The notes under the pieces are model-generated. The model saw nothing but the letters and a program-made list of their open reading frames with translations. It did not search any database and was not told the DNA's origin. This document shows positions 38,201 to 50,333 of a stretch of 64,000 nucleotides of DNA, piece after piece. Source of the DNA: Tachinus rufipes (taxonomy: Eukaryota; Arthropoda; Insecta; Coleoptera; Staphylinidae); contig OZ010745.1 of assembly GCA_963932245.1 (NCBI GenBank), positions 58,148,637 to 58,212,636 on the forward strand, given 5' to 3'. Every line of letters begins with the position of its first letter. The stretch's first letter is position 1. The translations under genes and the position numbers were made by a program.

Positions 38201-41200
38201 TTATTAAATAATGTGTATTTTAGTTATTTCTTTATTAAATAATGTGTATTTCAGTTACTTCTCTAATAAATAATGTGTATTTTAGTTATTTCTTTATTAA
38301 ATAATGTGTGTTTTAGTTATTTTTTTATTAAATATTGTGTATTTTATTTATTTCTTAATTAAATAATGTGTATTTTAGTTATTTCTTCATTAAATAATGT
38401 GTATTTTAGTTATTTCTCCAATAAATAATGTGCATTTTAGTTATTTCTCCAATAAATAATGTGTATTTTAGTTATTTTTTTATTAAATAATGTGTATTTT
38501 AGTTATTTCTCTATTAAATAATGTGTATTTTAGTTATTTCTTTATTAAATAATGTGTATTTTAGTTACTTCTTTAATAAATAATGTGTACTTTGTTATTT
38601 TTTTATTAAATATTTTGTATTTTAGTTGTTTCTTTATTAAATAATATGTATTTTAGTTATTTCTTTATTAAATAATGTATATTTTTGTTATTTCTCTATT
38701 AAATAATGAGTATTTTAGTTATTTATTTTTTAAATAATGTGTATTTTAGTTATTTCTTTATTAAATAATGAGTATTTTAGTTATTTCTTCATTACATAAT
38801 GTTTATTTTAGTTATTTCTCCAATAAATAATGTGTATTTTTGTTATTTTTCTATTAATAAATGTGTATTTTAGTTATTTTTTTATTAAATAATGTGTAAT
38901 TAAGTAAATTCTTCAATAAATAATGTGTATTTTAGTTATTTTTCTATTAACAAATGTGTATTTTAGTTATTTCTTTATTAAATAATGTGTAACTAAGTTA
39001 TTTCTTCATTAAATAATGTGTATTTTTGTTATTTCTTTATTAAATAATGTGTATTTTAAATATTTCTTTATTAAATATTCTGTATTTTAGTTATTTCTCC
39101 AATAAATAATGTGTGTTTTAGATATTTCTTTACTAAATAATGTGTATTTTAGTTTTTTCTTTATTAAATATTGTGTTTTTTTGTTATTTCTTTATTAAAT
39201 ATTGTGTATTTTAGTTGTTTCTTTATTTAATAATGTGTTTTTAGTTATTTCTTTAATAAATATTGTGTATTTTAGTTATTTCTTTATTAAATAATGTGTA
39301 TTTTAGTTATTTCTTTATTAATCAATGTGTTTTTTTGTTATTTTTCTATTAAATAATGTGTATTTTAGTTTTTTCTCTATAAAATAATGTGTATTTTAGT
39401 TATTTTTTTATTAAATAATGTGTGTTTTAATTAATTTTTTATTAAATATTGTGTATTTTAGTTATTTCTTTATTAAATAATGTGTATTTTAGTTATTTCT
39501 TCATTAAATAATGTGTATTTTAGTTATTTCTCCAATAAATAATGTGTATTTTAGTTATTCCTCTATTAAATAATGTGTATTTTAGTTATTTCTCTATTAA
39601 ATAATGTGTATTTCAGTTATTTTTTTATTAAATATTGTGTATTTTAGTTATTTCTTTATTAAATAATGTGTACTTTGTTATTTCTTTATTAAATATCGTG
39701 TATTTTAGTTACTTTTTTATTAAATAAATTGTTTTTTAGTTATTTCTTTATTAAATAATGTGTATTTTAGTTATTTCTCTTTAAAATAATGTGTAATTTA
39801 GTTATTTCTCTATTAAATTATGTGTATTTTAGTTATTTCTTTATTAAATAATGTGTATTTACGTTTTTTCTTCATTAATTAATGTGTATTTTGTTATTTC
39901 TCTATTAAATAAAGTGTGTTTTAGTTATTTCTTTATTAAATAATTTGTATTTTAGTTACTTCTCCAATAATTAATGTGTATTGTAGTTATTTCTCTATTA
40001 AATAATGTGTATTTTAAATATTTCTTTATTAAAAAATGTGTATTTTAGTTATTTTTTTATTAAATAATGTGTATTTTAGTTATTTCTAAAATAAATATTG
40101 TGTATTTTAATTATTTCTCTATTAAATAATGTGTATTTTAGTTATTTCTTTATTAATTTATGTGTTTTTTTGTTATTTCTCTATTAAATAATGTGTATTT
40201 TAGTTATTTCTCTATTAAATAATGTGTATTTTAGTTATTTTTTTATTAAATAATGTGTATTTTAGTTATTTCTTCAGTAAATAATGTGTATTTTAGTTAT
40301 TTCTTCAATTAATAATGTGTATTTTAGTTATTTCTCTATTAAATAATGTGTATTTTAGTTATTTCTTTATTAAATAATGTGTTTTTTTGTTATTTCTCTT
40401 TTAAATGTTGTGTATTTTAGTTTTTTCTTTATTAAATAGTGTGTATTTTAGTTATTTCTCTAATAAATATTGTGTATTTTAGTTATTTCTCTATTAAATA
40501 GTGTGTATTTTAGTTATTTCTTAATTAAATAATGTGTTTTTTTGTTATTTCTCCATTAAAAATTGTGTATTTTAGTTGTTTCTTTATTAAATAATGTGTA
40601 TTTTAGTTATATCTTTATTAAATAATGTGTATTTTAGTTATTTCTTTATTAAATAATATGTATTTCAGTTATTTCTCTAATAAATAATATGTATTTTAGT
40701 TATTTCTTTATTAAATAATGTGTGTTTTAGTTAATTTTTTATTAAATATTGTGTATTTTAGTTATTTCTTTATTAAATAATATGTATTGTAGTTATTTCT
40801 TCATTAAATAATGTGTATTTTAGTTATTTCTCCAATAAATAATGTGTTTTTTAGTTATTTCTTTATTAAATAATGTGTATTTTAGTTATTTCTTTATTAA
40901 ATAATGTGTATTTTAGTTATTTTTTTATTAAATAATGTGTAATTTAGTTATTTCTCTTTAAAATAATGTGTATTTTAGTTATTTTTTTATTAAATAATGT
41001 GTATTTTAGTAATTTCTTTATTAAATAATGTGTATTTTGGTTTTTTCTTCATTAAATAATGTGTATTTTAGATATTTCTCTAATAAATAATGTGTATTTT
41101 AGTTATTTCTCTATTAAATAATGTGTATTTTAGTTATTTCTTTATTAAATAATGTGTATTTTAGTTATTTCTCCAGTCAATAATGTGTATTTTAGTTATT

Positions 41201-42714
41201 TCTCTATTAAAAAATGTGTATTTTAGTTATTTTTATATTAAATAATGTGTATTCTAGTTATTTCTATATTAAATAATGTGTATTTTTGTTATTTTTTTTT
41301 AAATAATGCGTATTTTAGTTATTTCTTTATTAAATAATGTGTGTTTTAGTTATTTCTTTATTAAATAATATGTATTTTAATTATTTCTTTATTAAATTAT
41401 GTGTATTTTAGTTATTTCTCTATTAAATAATGTGTATTTCAGTTATTTCTTTATAAAATAATGTGTTTTTTTGTTATTTCTTTAATAAATATTGTGTATT
41501 TTAATTGTTTTTTTATTAATAATGTGTTTTTTAGTTATTTCTCCATTACATATTGTGTATTTTATTTATTTCTCTATTAAATAATGTGTATTTTAGTTAT
41601 TTCTTAATTAAATAATGTGTTTTTTAGTTATTTCTTTATTAAATAATGTGTATTTTAGTTATTTCTTTATTAAATAATGTGTGTTTTAGTTAATTTTTTA
41701 TAAAATATTGTTTATTTTATTTATTTCTTTATTAAATAATGTGTATTTTAGTTATTTCTTCTATAAATAATGTGTATTTTAGTTATTTCTCCAATAAATA
41801 ATGTGTATTTTAGTTATTTCTTTATTAAATAATGTGTATTTTAGTTATTTCTTTGATAATTAATGTGTATTTTAGTTATTTTTTTATTAAATAATGTGTA
41901 TTTTAGTTATTTCTCTATTAAATAATGTGTATTTTAGTTATTTCTTTATTAAATAATGTGTATTTTAGTTATTTCTTTTTTAAATAATGTGTACTTTGTT
42001 ATTTTTTTATTAAATATTTTGTATTTTAGTTGTTTCTTTATTAAATAATGTGTATTTTAGTTATTTCTTTATTAAATAATGTGTATTTTTGTTATTTCTC
42101 TATTAAATAATGAGTATTTTAGTTATTTATTTTTTAAATAATGAGTATTTGAGTTATTTCTTCATTACATAATGTTTATTTTAGTTATTTCTCCAATAAA
42201 TAAAGTGTATTTTTGTTATTTTTCTATTAATAAATATGTATTTTAGTTATTTTTTTATTAAATAATGTGTAATTAAGTAATTTCTTCAATAAATATTGTG
42301 TATTTTAGTTATTTTTCTATTAACAAATGTGTATTTTAGTTATTTCTTTATTAAATAATGTGTAACTAAGTTATTTCATTATTAAATAATGTGTATTTTT
42401 GTTATTTCTTAATTAAATAATGTGTATTTTAAATATTTTTTTATTAAATATTCTGTATTTTAGTTATTTCTCCAATAAATAATGTGTGTTTTAGATATTT
42501 CTTTACTAAATAATGTGTATTTTAGTTTTTTCTTTATTAAATATTGTGTTTTTTTGTTATTTCTCTATTAATTATTATGTATTTTAGTTGTTTCTTTATT
42601 TAATAATGTGTTTTTAGTTATTTCTTTAATAAATATTGTGTATTTTAGTTATTTCTTTATTAAATAATGTGTATTTTAGTTATTTCTTTATTAATCAATG
42701 TGTTTTTTTGTTAT
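32258..42714 (+). repeat. Higher-order repeat copy B2 (10.46 kb, ten monomers shorter)
   Basis: This is the tandem partner of B1. Markers include the 40 bp monomer at 35,721 (24,801 in B1) and the ACGTTTTTTC monomers near 36,241 and 39,862. The offset from B1 is 10,918-10,921 bp until about 41.64 kb, then falls to 10,611 bp: B2 lacks exactly 310 bp, ten monomers, that B1 has at about 30.76-31.07 kb. Similarity to B1 stops at about 42,714, matching 32,104; beyond that the sequence follows other B- and C-type blocks. Confidence 0.9.
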
Positions 42715-43980
42715 TTTTCTATTAAATAATGTGTATTTTAGTTTTTTCTCTATTAAATAATGTGTATAGTTAGTTTTTTTTTATTAAATAATGTGTGTTT
42801 TAGTTAATTTTTATTAAATATTGTGTATTTTAGTTATTTCTTTATTAAATAATGTGTATTTTAGTTATTTCTTCATTAAATAATGTGTATTTTAGTTATT
42901 TCTCCAATAAATAATGCGTTTTTTAGTTATTCCTCTATTAAATAATGTGTATTTTAGTTATTTCTCTATTAAATAATGTGTATTTTAGTTATTTTTTTAT
43001 TAAATATTGTGTATTTTAGTTATTTCTTTATTAAATAATGTGTACTTTGTTATTTCTTTATTAAATATCGTGTATTTTAGTTATTTTTTTATTAAATAAA
43101 TTGTATTTTAGTTATTTCTTTATTAAATAATGTGTATTTTAGTTATTTCTCTATTAAATAATGTGTATTTTAGTTATTTCTTTATTAAATTATGTGTATT
43201 TAAGTTATTTCTTCATTAAATAATGTGTATTTTTGTTATTTCTTTATTAAATAATGTGTAATTTAGTTATTTTTTTATTAAATGTTGTGTATTTTAGTTA
43301 TTTCTCTAATAAATATTGTGTGTTTTAGATATTTCTTTATTAAATAATGTGTATTTTAGTTTTTTCTTTATTAAATAATGTGTTTTTTTGTCATTTCTCT
43401 ATTAAATATTGTGTATTTTAGTTGTTTCTTTATTTAATAATGTGTTTTTAGTTATTTCTTTAATAAATATTGTGTATTTTAGTTATTTCTCTATTAAATA
43501 ATGTGTATTTTAGTTATTTCTTTATTAATCAATGTGTTTTTTTGTTATTTCTCTATTAAATAATGTGTATTTTAGTTATTTCTCTATTAAATAAAGTGTA
43601 TTTTAGTTATTTCTTTATTAAATAATGTGTATTTTAGTTACTTCTTTATTAAATAATGTGTACTTTGTTATTTCTTTATTAAATAATGTGTATTTTAGTT
43701 ATTTCTTTATTAAATAAATTGTATTTTAGTTATTTTTTATTAAAAAATGTGTATTTAAGTTATTTCTTTATTAAATAATGTGTATTTTAGTTATTTCTTT
43801 AATGAACAATTTGTATTTTAGTTAATTCTCTATTAAATAATGTGTATTTTAGTTATTTCTCCAAAAAATAATGTGTATTTTAGTTATTTCTCTATTAAAT
43901 AATGTGTTCTTTAGTTTTTTCTTCATTAAATAATGTGTATTTTAGTTATTTCTACAATAAATAATGTGTATTTTAGTTAT
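41960..43980 (+). repeat. C-region block duplicated 8,369 bp downstream
   Basis: TACTTTGTT at 41,992 and 50,361, GTGTATAGTTAG at 42,762 and 51,131, and AATGTTGTG at 43,281 and 51,650 share one offset of 8,369 bp. The block therefore spans the B2/C border here and reappears at about 50.33-52.35 kb inside region C. At 50,335 the sequence jumps from a match with 45.29 kb to a match with 41.96 kb, marking a recombination join. Confidence 0.7.
42715..43390 (+). repeat. Bridge between B-type and C-type arrays
   Basis: The left part resembles B-type sequence near 28.4 kb and 39.3 kb (ATTAATCAATG, then the GTTTTTTCTC monomer). It carries a rare rearranged monomer, GTGTATAGTTAG, at about 42,762, which recurs at about 51,131, an offset of 8,369 bp. 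From about 43.13 kb it also matches 48.18 kb at an offset of 5,045 bp. It is satellite throughout, with no gene. Confidence 0.65.
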
Positions 43981-44549
43981 TTCTCTATTAAATAATGTGT
44001 ATTTTAGTTATTTCTCTATTAAATCTATTAAATAATGTGTATTTTTATTATTTCTCTATTTAATAATGTGTTTTTAGTTATTTTTCTATTAAATAAAGTG
44101 TATTTTAGTTATTTCTTTATTAAATAATGTGTATTCTAGTTATTTCTTTATTAAAAAATGTGTACTTTGTTATTTCTTTATTAAATAATGTGTATTTTAG
44201 TTATTTCTTTATTAAATAAATTGTATTTTAGTTATTTTTTTATTAAATAATGTGTATTTTAGTTATTTCTTTATTAAATATTGTGTATTTTAGTTATTTC
44301 TTTAATGAACATCGTGTATTTTAGTTAATTCTCTATTAAATAATGTGTATTTCAGTTATTTCTTTATCAGATAATGTGTATTTTAGTTATTTCTCCAAAA
44401 AATAATGTGTATTTTAGTTATTTCTCTATTAAATAATGTGTATTTTAGTTTTTTCTTTATTAAATAATGTGTATTTTAGTTATTTCTACAATAAATAATG
44501 TGTATTTTAGTTATTTCTCTATTAAATAATGTGTATTTTAGTTATTTCT

Positions 44550-44567
44550 CTATTAAATCTATTAAAT
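44550..44567 (+). repeat. 9-bp tandem duplication making a 40-bp monomer
   Basis: The 9-mer ctattaaat occurs twice in succession, lengthening the monomer to 40 bp. The same form (start of AATCT) is at 24,801, 35,721, 44,022, 44,556, 49,067, 49,601, 52,824, 54,583, 55,117, 60,122 and 62,068, with a decayed TATTATATTTATTAAA form near 46.33 kb and 56.9 kb. It is found in regions B and C but not A, so it probably arose after A separated. Confidence 0.9.
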
Positions 44568-47500
44568 AATGTGTATTTTAATTATTTCTTTATTAAATAA
44601 TGTGCTTTTTTGTTATTTCTCTATAAAATCTTGTGTATTTTAGTTGTTTCTTTGTTAAATAATGTGTATTTTAGTTATTTTTCCAATAAATATTGTGTAT
44701 TTTAGTTAATTCTCTATTAAATAATGTGTATTTTAGTTATTTCTCTATTAAATAATGTGTATTTTAGTTAATTCTTCATTTAATAATCTGTATTTTAGTT
44801 ATTTCTTCAATAAATATTGTGTATTTTAGTTATTTCTCTTTTAAATAATGTGTATTTTAGTTATTTGTCCATTAAAGAATGTGTATTTTAGTAATTTTTT
44901 TATTAAATAATGTGTATTTAAATTTTTTTTTATAAATAATGTGTATTTTAGTTATTTCTTTATTATTTGATGTGTATTTTAGTTATTTCTTTTATCAATA
45001 ATGTGTAAATTAGTTATTTCTCTATTAACTAATGTGTATTTTAGTTATTTCTTTATTAAATAATGTGTATTTAAGTTTTTTCTTTATTAATTAATGTGTA
45101 TTTTTGTTATTTCTCTATTAAATAATGTGTATTTAAGTTATTTGTTTATTAAATAATGTGTATTTTAGTTATTTCTCCAATAAATAATGTGTATTTTATT
45201 TATTTTTCTATTAAATAATGTGTACTTTAGTTATTTCTTTATTAAATAATGTGTATTTAAGTTATTTCTTTATTAAATAATGTGTATTTCTGTTATTTCT
45301 TTAATTAATAATGTGTATTTTTGTAATTTCTCCAATAAATAATGTGTATTTTAGTAATTTCTCTATTAAATTAGTTATGTCTCCATTAAATAATTTGTAT
45401 TTCTAATAATTCTTTATTAAATAATGTGTATTTTAGTTATTTTTTTATTAAATAATGTGTTTTTTAGTTATTTCTTTATTAAATAATGTGTACTTTGTTA
45501 TTTCTTTATTAAATATCGTGTATTTTACTTACTTTTTTATTAAATAAATTGTATTTTAGTTATTTCTTTATTAAATAATGTGTAGTTTAGTTATTTCTCT
45601 AATAATTAATGTGTATTTTAGTTATTTCTTTATTAAATAATGTGTATTTAAGTTATTTCTTCATTAAATAATGTGTATTTTTGTTATTTCTTTATTAAAT
45701 AATGTGTATTTTAGTTAGTTTTTTATTAAATATTGTGTATTTTAGTTATTTCTCTAATAAATATTGTGTGTTTTAGATATTTCTTTAATAAATAATGTGT
45801 ATTTTAGTTTTTTCTTTATTAAAAATAGTGTTTTTTGTCATTTCTCTATTAAATATTGTGTTTTTTAGTTATTTCCCTATTAAATAAAGTGTATTTTAGT
45901 TATTTTTTTATTAAATAATGTGTATTTTAGTTATTTCTTTATTCAATAATGTGTACTTTGTTATTTCTTTATTAAATAATGTGTATTTTAGTTATTTCTT
46001 TATTAAATAAATTGTATTTTAGTTATTTTTTTATTAAATAATGTGTATTTTAGTTATTTCTTTATTAAATAATGTGTATTTTAGTTATTTTTTAATGAAC
46101 AATGTGTATTTTAGTTAATTCTCTATTAAATAATGTGTATTTCAGTTATTTCTTTATTAAATAATGTGTATTTTAGTTATTTCTCCAAAAAATAATGTGT
46201 ATTTTAGTTATTTCTCTATTAAATATAGTGTATTTTAGTTTTTTCTTTATTAAATTATGTGTATTTTAGTTATTTCTACAATAAAAAATGTGTATTTTAG
46301 TTATTTTTCTATTAAATAATGTGTATTTTAGTTATTTTTCTATTATATTTATTAAATAATGTGTATTTTAATTATTTCTTTATTAAATAATGTGTTTTTT
46401 TGTTATTTCTCTATAAAATATTGTGTATTTTAGTTGTTTCTTTGTTAAATAATGTGTATTTTAGTTATTTCTCCAATAAATATTGTGTATTTTAGTTATT
46501 TCTCTATTAAATAATGTGTATTTTAGTTAATTCTCTATTAAATAATGTGTATTTTAGTTAATTCTTCATTTAATAATGTGTATTTTAGTTATTTCTCCAA
46601 TAAATATTGTGTATTTTAGTTATTTCTTTATTAAATAATGTGTATTTTAGTTATTTGTCGATTAAATAATGTGTATTTTAGTTATTTTTTTATTAAATAA
46701 TGTGAATTTAAATTTTGTTTCTAATAAATAATGTGTATTTTAGTTATTTCTTTATTATTTAATGTGTATTTTAGTTATTTCTTCAATAAATAATGTGTAA
46801 TTTAGTTATTTATTTATTAAATAATGTGTATTTTAGTTATTTCTTAATTAAATAATGTGTATTTAAGTTTTTTTTCATTAATTAATGTGTATTTTTGTTA
46901 TTTCTCTATTAAATAATGTGTATTTTAGTTATTTGTTTATTAAATAATGTGTATTTTAGTTATTTCTCCAATAAATAATGTGTATTTTATTTATTTTTCT
47001 ATTAAATAATGTGTACTTTAGTTATTTCTTTATTAAATAATGTGTATGTTAATTATTTCTTTATTAAATAATGTGTATTTTTGTTATTTCTTTAATTAAT
47101 AATGTGTATTTTTGTTATTTCTTCAATAAATAATGTGTATTTTAGTAATTTCTCTATTAAATTAGTTATGTCTCCATAAAATAATTTGTATTTCTAATAT
47201 TTCTTTATTAAATAATGTGTATTTTAGTTATTTCTTTAATAAATAATGTGTAATTTAGTTATTTTTCCAACAAATAATGTGTATTTCGGTTATTTCTCTA
47301 TTAAATAATGTGTATTTTAGTTATTTCCTTATTAAATAATGTGTTTTTTAGGTATTTCTCCAATAAATAATGTGTATTTTTGTAATTTCTCTATTAAATA
47401 GTGTGTATTTTAGTTATTTTTTTTTTAAATAATGTGTCTTTTAGTTATTTCTTCATTAAATAACGTGTATTTTTGTTATTTCTCTTTTAAATAATATGTA

Positions 47501-48179
47501 TTTTAGTTATTTCTTTATTAAATAATGTGTATTTTTGTTATTTCTTTATTAATTAATGTGTATTTTTGTTATTTCTTTATTAAATAATGTGTAATTAAGT
47601 AAATTCTCCAATAATTAATGTGTATTTTAGTTATTTTTCTATTAATTAATGTGTATTTTAGTTATTTCTTTATTAAATAATGTGTAACTAAGTTATTTCT
47701 TCATTAAATAATGTGTATTTTTGTTATTTCTTTATTAAATAATGTGTATTTTAAATATTTCTTTATTAAATATTCTGTATTTTAGTTATTTCTCCAATAA
47801 ATAATGTGTGTTTTAGATATTTCTTTACTAAATAATGTGTATTTTAGTTTTTTCTTTATTAAATATTGTGTTTTTTTGTTATTTCTCTATTAAATTTTGT
47901 GTATTTTAGTTGTTTCTTTATTTAATAATGTGTTTTTAGTTATTTCTTTAATAAATATTGTGTATTTTAGTTATTTCTCTATTAAATCATGTGTATTTTA
48001 GTTATTTCTTTATTAATCAATGTGTTTTTTTGTTATTTCTCTATTAAATAATGTGTATTTTAGTTTTTTCTCTATTAAATAATGTGTATTTTAGTTATTT
48101 TTTTATTAAATGATGTGTGTTTTAGTTAAATTTTTATTAAATATTGTGTATTTTAGTTATTTCTTTATTAAATAATGTG

Positions 48180-50333
48180 TATTTTAGTTATTTCTCTATT
48201 AAATAATGTGTATTTTAGTTATTTCTTTATTAAATTATGTGTATTTAAGTTATTTCTTCATTAAATAATGTGTATTTTTGTTATTTCTTTATTAAATAAT
48301 GTGTAATTTAGTTATTTTTTTATTAAATGTTGTGTATTTTAGTTATTTCTCTAATAAATATTGTGTGTTTTAGATATTTCTTTATTAAATAATGTGTATT
48401 TTAGTTTTTTCTTTATTAAATAATGTGTTTTTTTGTCATTTCTCTATTAAATATTGTGTATTTTAGTTGTTTCTTTATTTAATAATGTGTTTTTAGTTAT
48501 TTCTTTAATTTATATTGTGTATTTTAGTTATTTCTCTATTAAATAATGTGTATTTTAGTTATTTCTTTATTAATCAATGTGTTTTTTTGTTATTTCTCTA
48601 TTATATAATGTGTATTTTAGTTATTTCTCTATTAAATAAAGTGTATTTTAGTTATTTCTTTATTAAATAATGTGTATTTTAGTTACTTCTTTATTAAATA
48701 ATGTGTACTTTGTTATTTCTTTATTAAATAATGTGTATTTTAGTTATTTCTTTATTAAATAAATTGTATTTTAGTTATTTTTTATTAAATATTGTGTATT
48801 TAAGTTATTTCTTTATTAAATAATGTGTATTTTAGTTATTTCTTTAATGAACAATTTGTATTTTAGTTAATTCTCTATTAAATAATGTGTATTTTAGTTA
48901 TTTCTCCAAAAAATAATGTGTATTTTAGTTATTTCTCTATTAAATAATGTGTTCTTTAGTTTTTTCTTCATTAAATAATGTGTATTTTAGTTATTTCTAC
49001 AATAAATAATGTGTATTTTAGTTATTTCTCTATTAAATAATGTGTATTTTAGTTATTTCTTTATTAAATCTATTAAATAATGTGTATTTTTATTATTTCT
49101 CTATTTAATAATGTGTTTTTAGTTATTTCTCTATTAAATAAAGTGTATTTTAGTTATTTCTTTATTAAATAATGTGTATTCTAGTTATTTCTTTATTAAA
49201 AAATGTGTACTTTGTTATTTCTTTATTAAATAATGTGTATTTTAGTTATTTCTTTATTAAATAAATTGTATTTTAGTTATTTGTTTATTAAATAATGTGT
49301 ATTTTAGTTATTTCTTTATTAAATATTGTGTATTTTAGTTATTTCTTTAATGAACATCGTGTATTTTAGTTAATTCTCTATTAAATAATGTGTATTTCAG
49401 TTATTTCTTTATCAGATAATGTGTATTTTAGTTATTTCTCCAAAAAATAATGTGTATTTTAGTTATTTCTCTATTAAATAATGTGTATTTTAGTTTTTTC
49501 TTTATTAAATAATGTGTATTTTAGTTATTTCTACAATAAATAATGTGTATTTTAGTTATTTCTCTATTAAATAATGTGTATTTTAGTTATTTCTCTATTA
49601 AATCTATTAAATAATGTGTATTTTAATTATTTCTTTATTAAATAATGTTTTTTTTTGTTATTTCTCTATAAAATATTGTGTATTTTAGTTGTTTCTTTGT
49701 TAAATAATGTGTATTTTAGTTATTTTTCCAATAAATATTGTGTATTTTAGTTAATTCTCTATTAAATAATGTGTATTTTAGTTATTTCTCTATTAAATAA
49801 TGTGTATTTTAGTTAATTCTTCATTTAATAATCTTTTCTTTAGTTATTTCTCCAATAAATATTGTGTATTTTAGTTATTTCTCTTTTAAATAATGTGTAT
49901 TTTAGTTATTTGTCCATTAAAGAATGTGTATTTTAGTAATTTTTTTATTAAATAATGTGTATATAAATTTTTTTTTATAAATAATGTGTATTTTAGTTAT
50001 TTCTTTATTATTTGATGTGTATTTTAGTTATTTCTTTTATCAATAATGTGTAAATTAGTTATTTCTCTATTAACTAATGTGTATTTTAGTTATTTCTTTA
50101 TTAAATAATGTGTATTTAAGTTTTTTCTTCATTAATTAATGTGTATTTTTGTTATTTCTCTATTAAATAATGTGTATTTTAGTTATTTGTTTATTAAATA
50201 ATGTGTATTTTAGTTATTTCTCCAATAAATAATGTGTATTTTATTTATTTTTCTATTAAATAATGTGTACTTTAGTTATTTCTTTATTAAATAATGTGTA
50301 TTTAAGTTATTTCTTTATTAAATAATGTGTATT
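48180..50333 (+). repeat. 5,045 bp-offset copy of 43.13-45.29 kb
   Basis: Shared markers at a constant offset of 5,045 bp include AATGTTGTG (43,281 and 48,326) and the two 40 bp monomers (44,022 and 44,556; 49,067 and 49,601). Both ends are sharp changes of variant order: the left near 48,180 and the right near 50,335, where 45.29 kb continues with TTTCTGTTATTTC but this copy continues with a block from 41.96 kb. Confidence 0.7.

Noticed and set aside
21340..42714. Assembly duplication artefact as explanation of the B1/B2 pair
   Set aside because: The copies differ by scattered substitutions and an exact ten-monomer indel, which argues for two real copies, though only spanning long reads can settle it.
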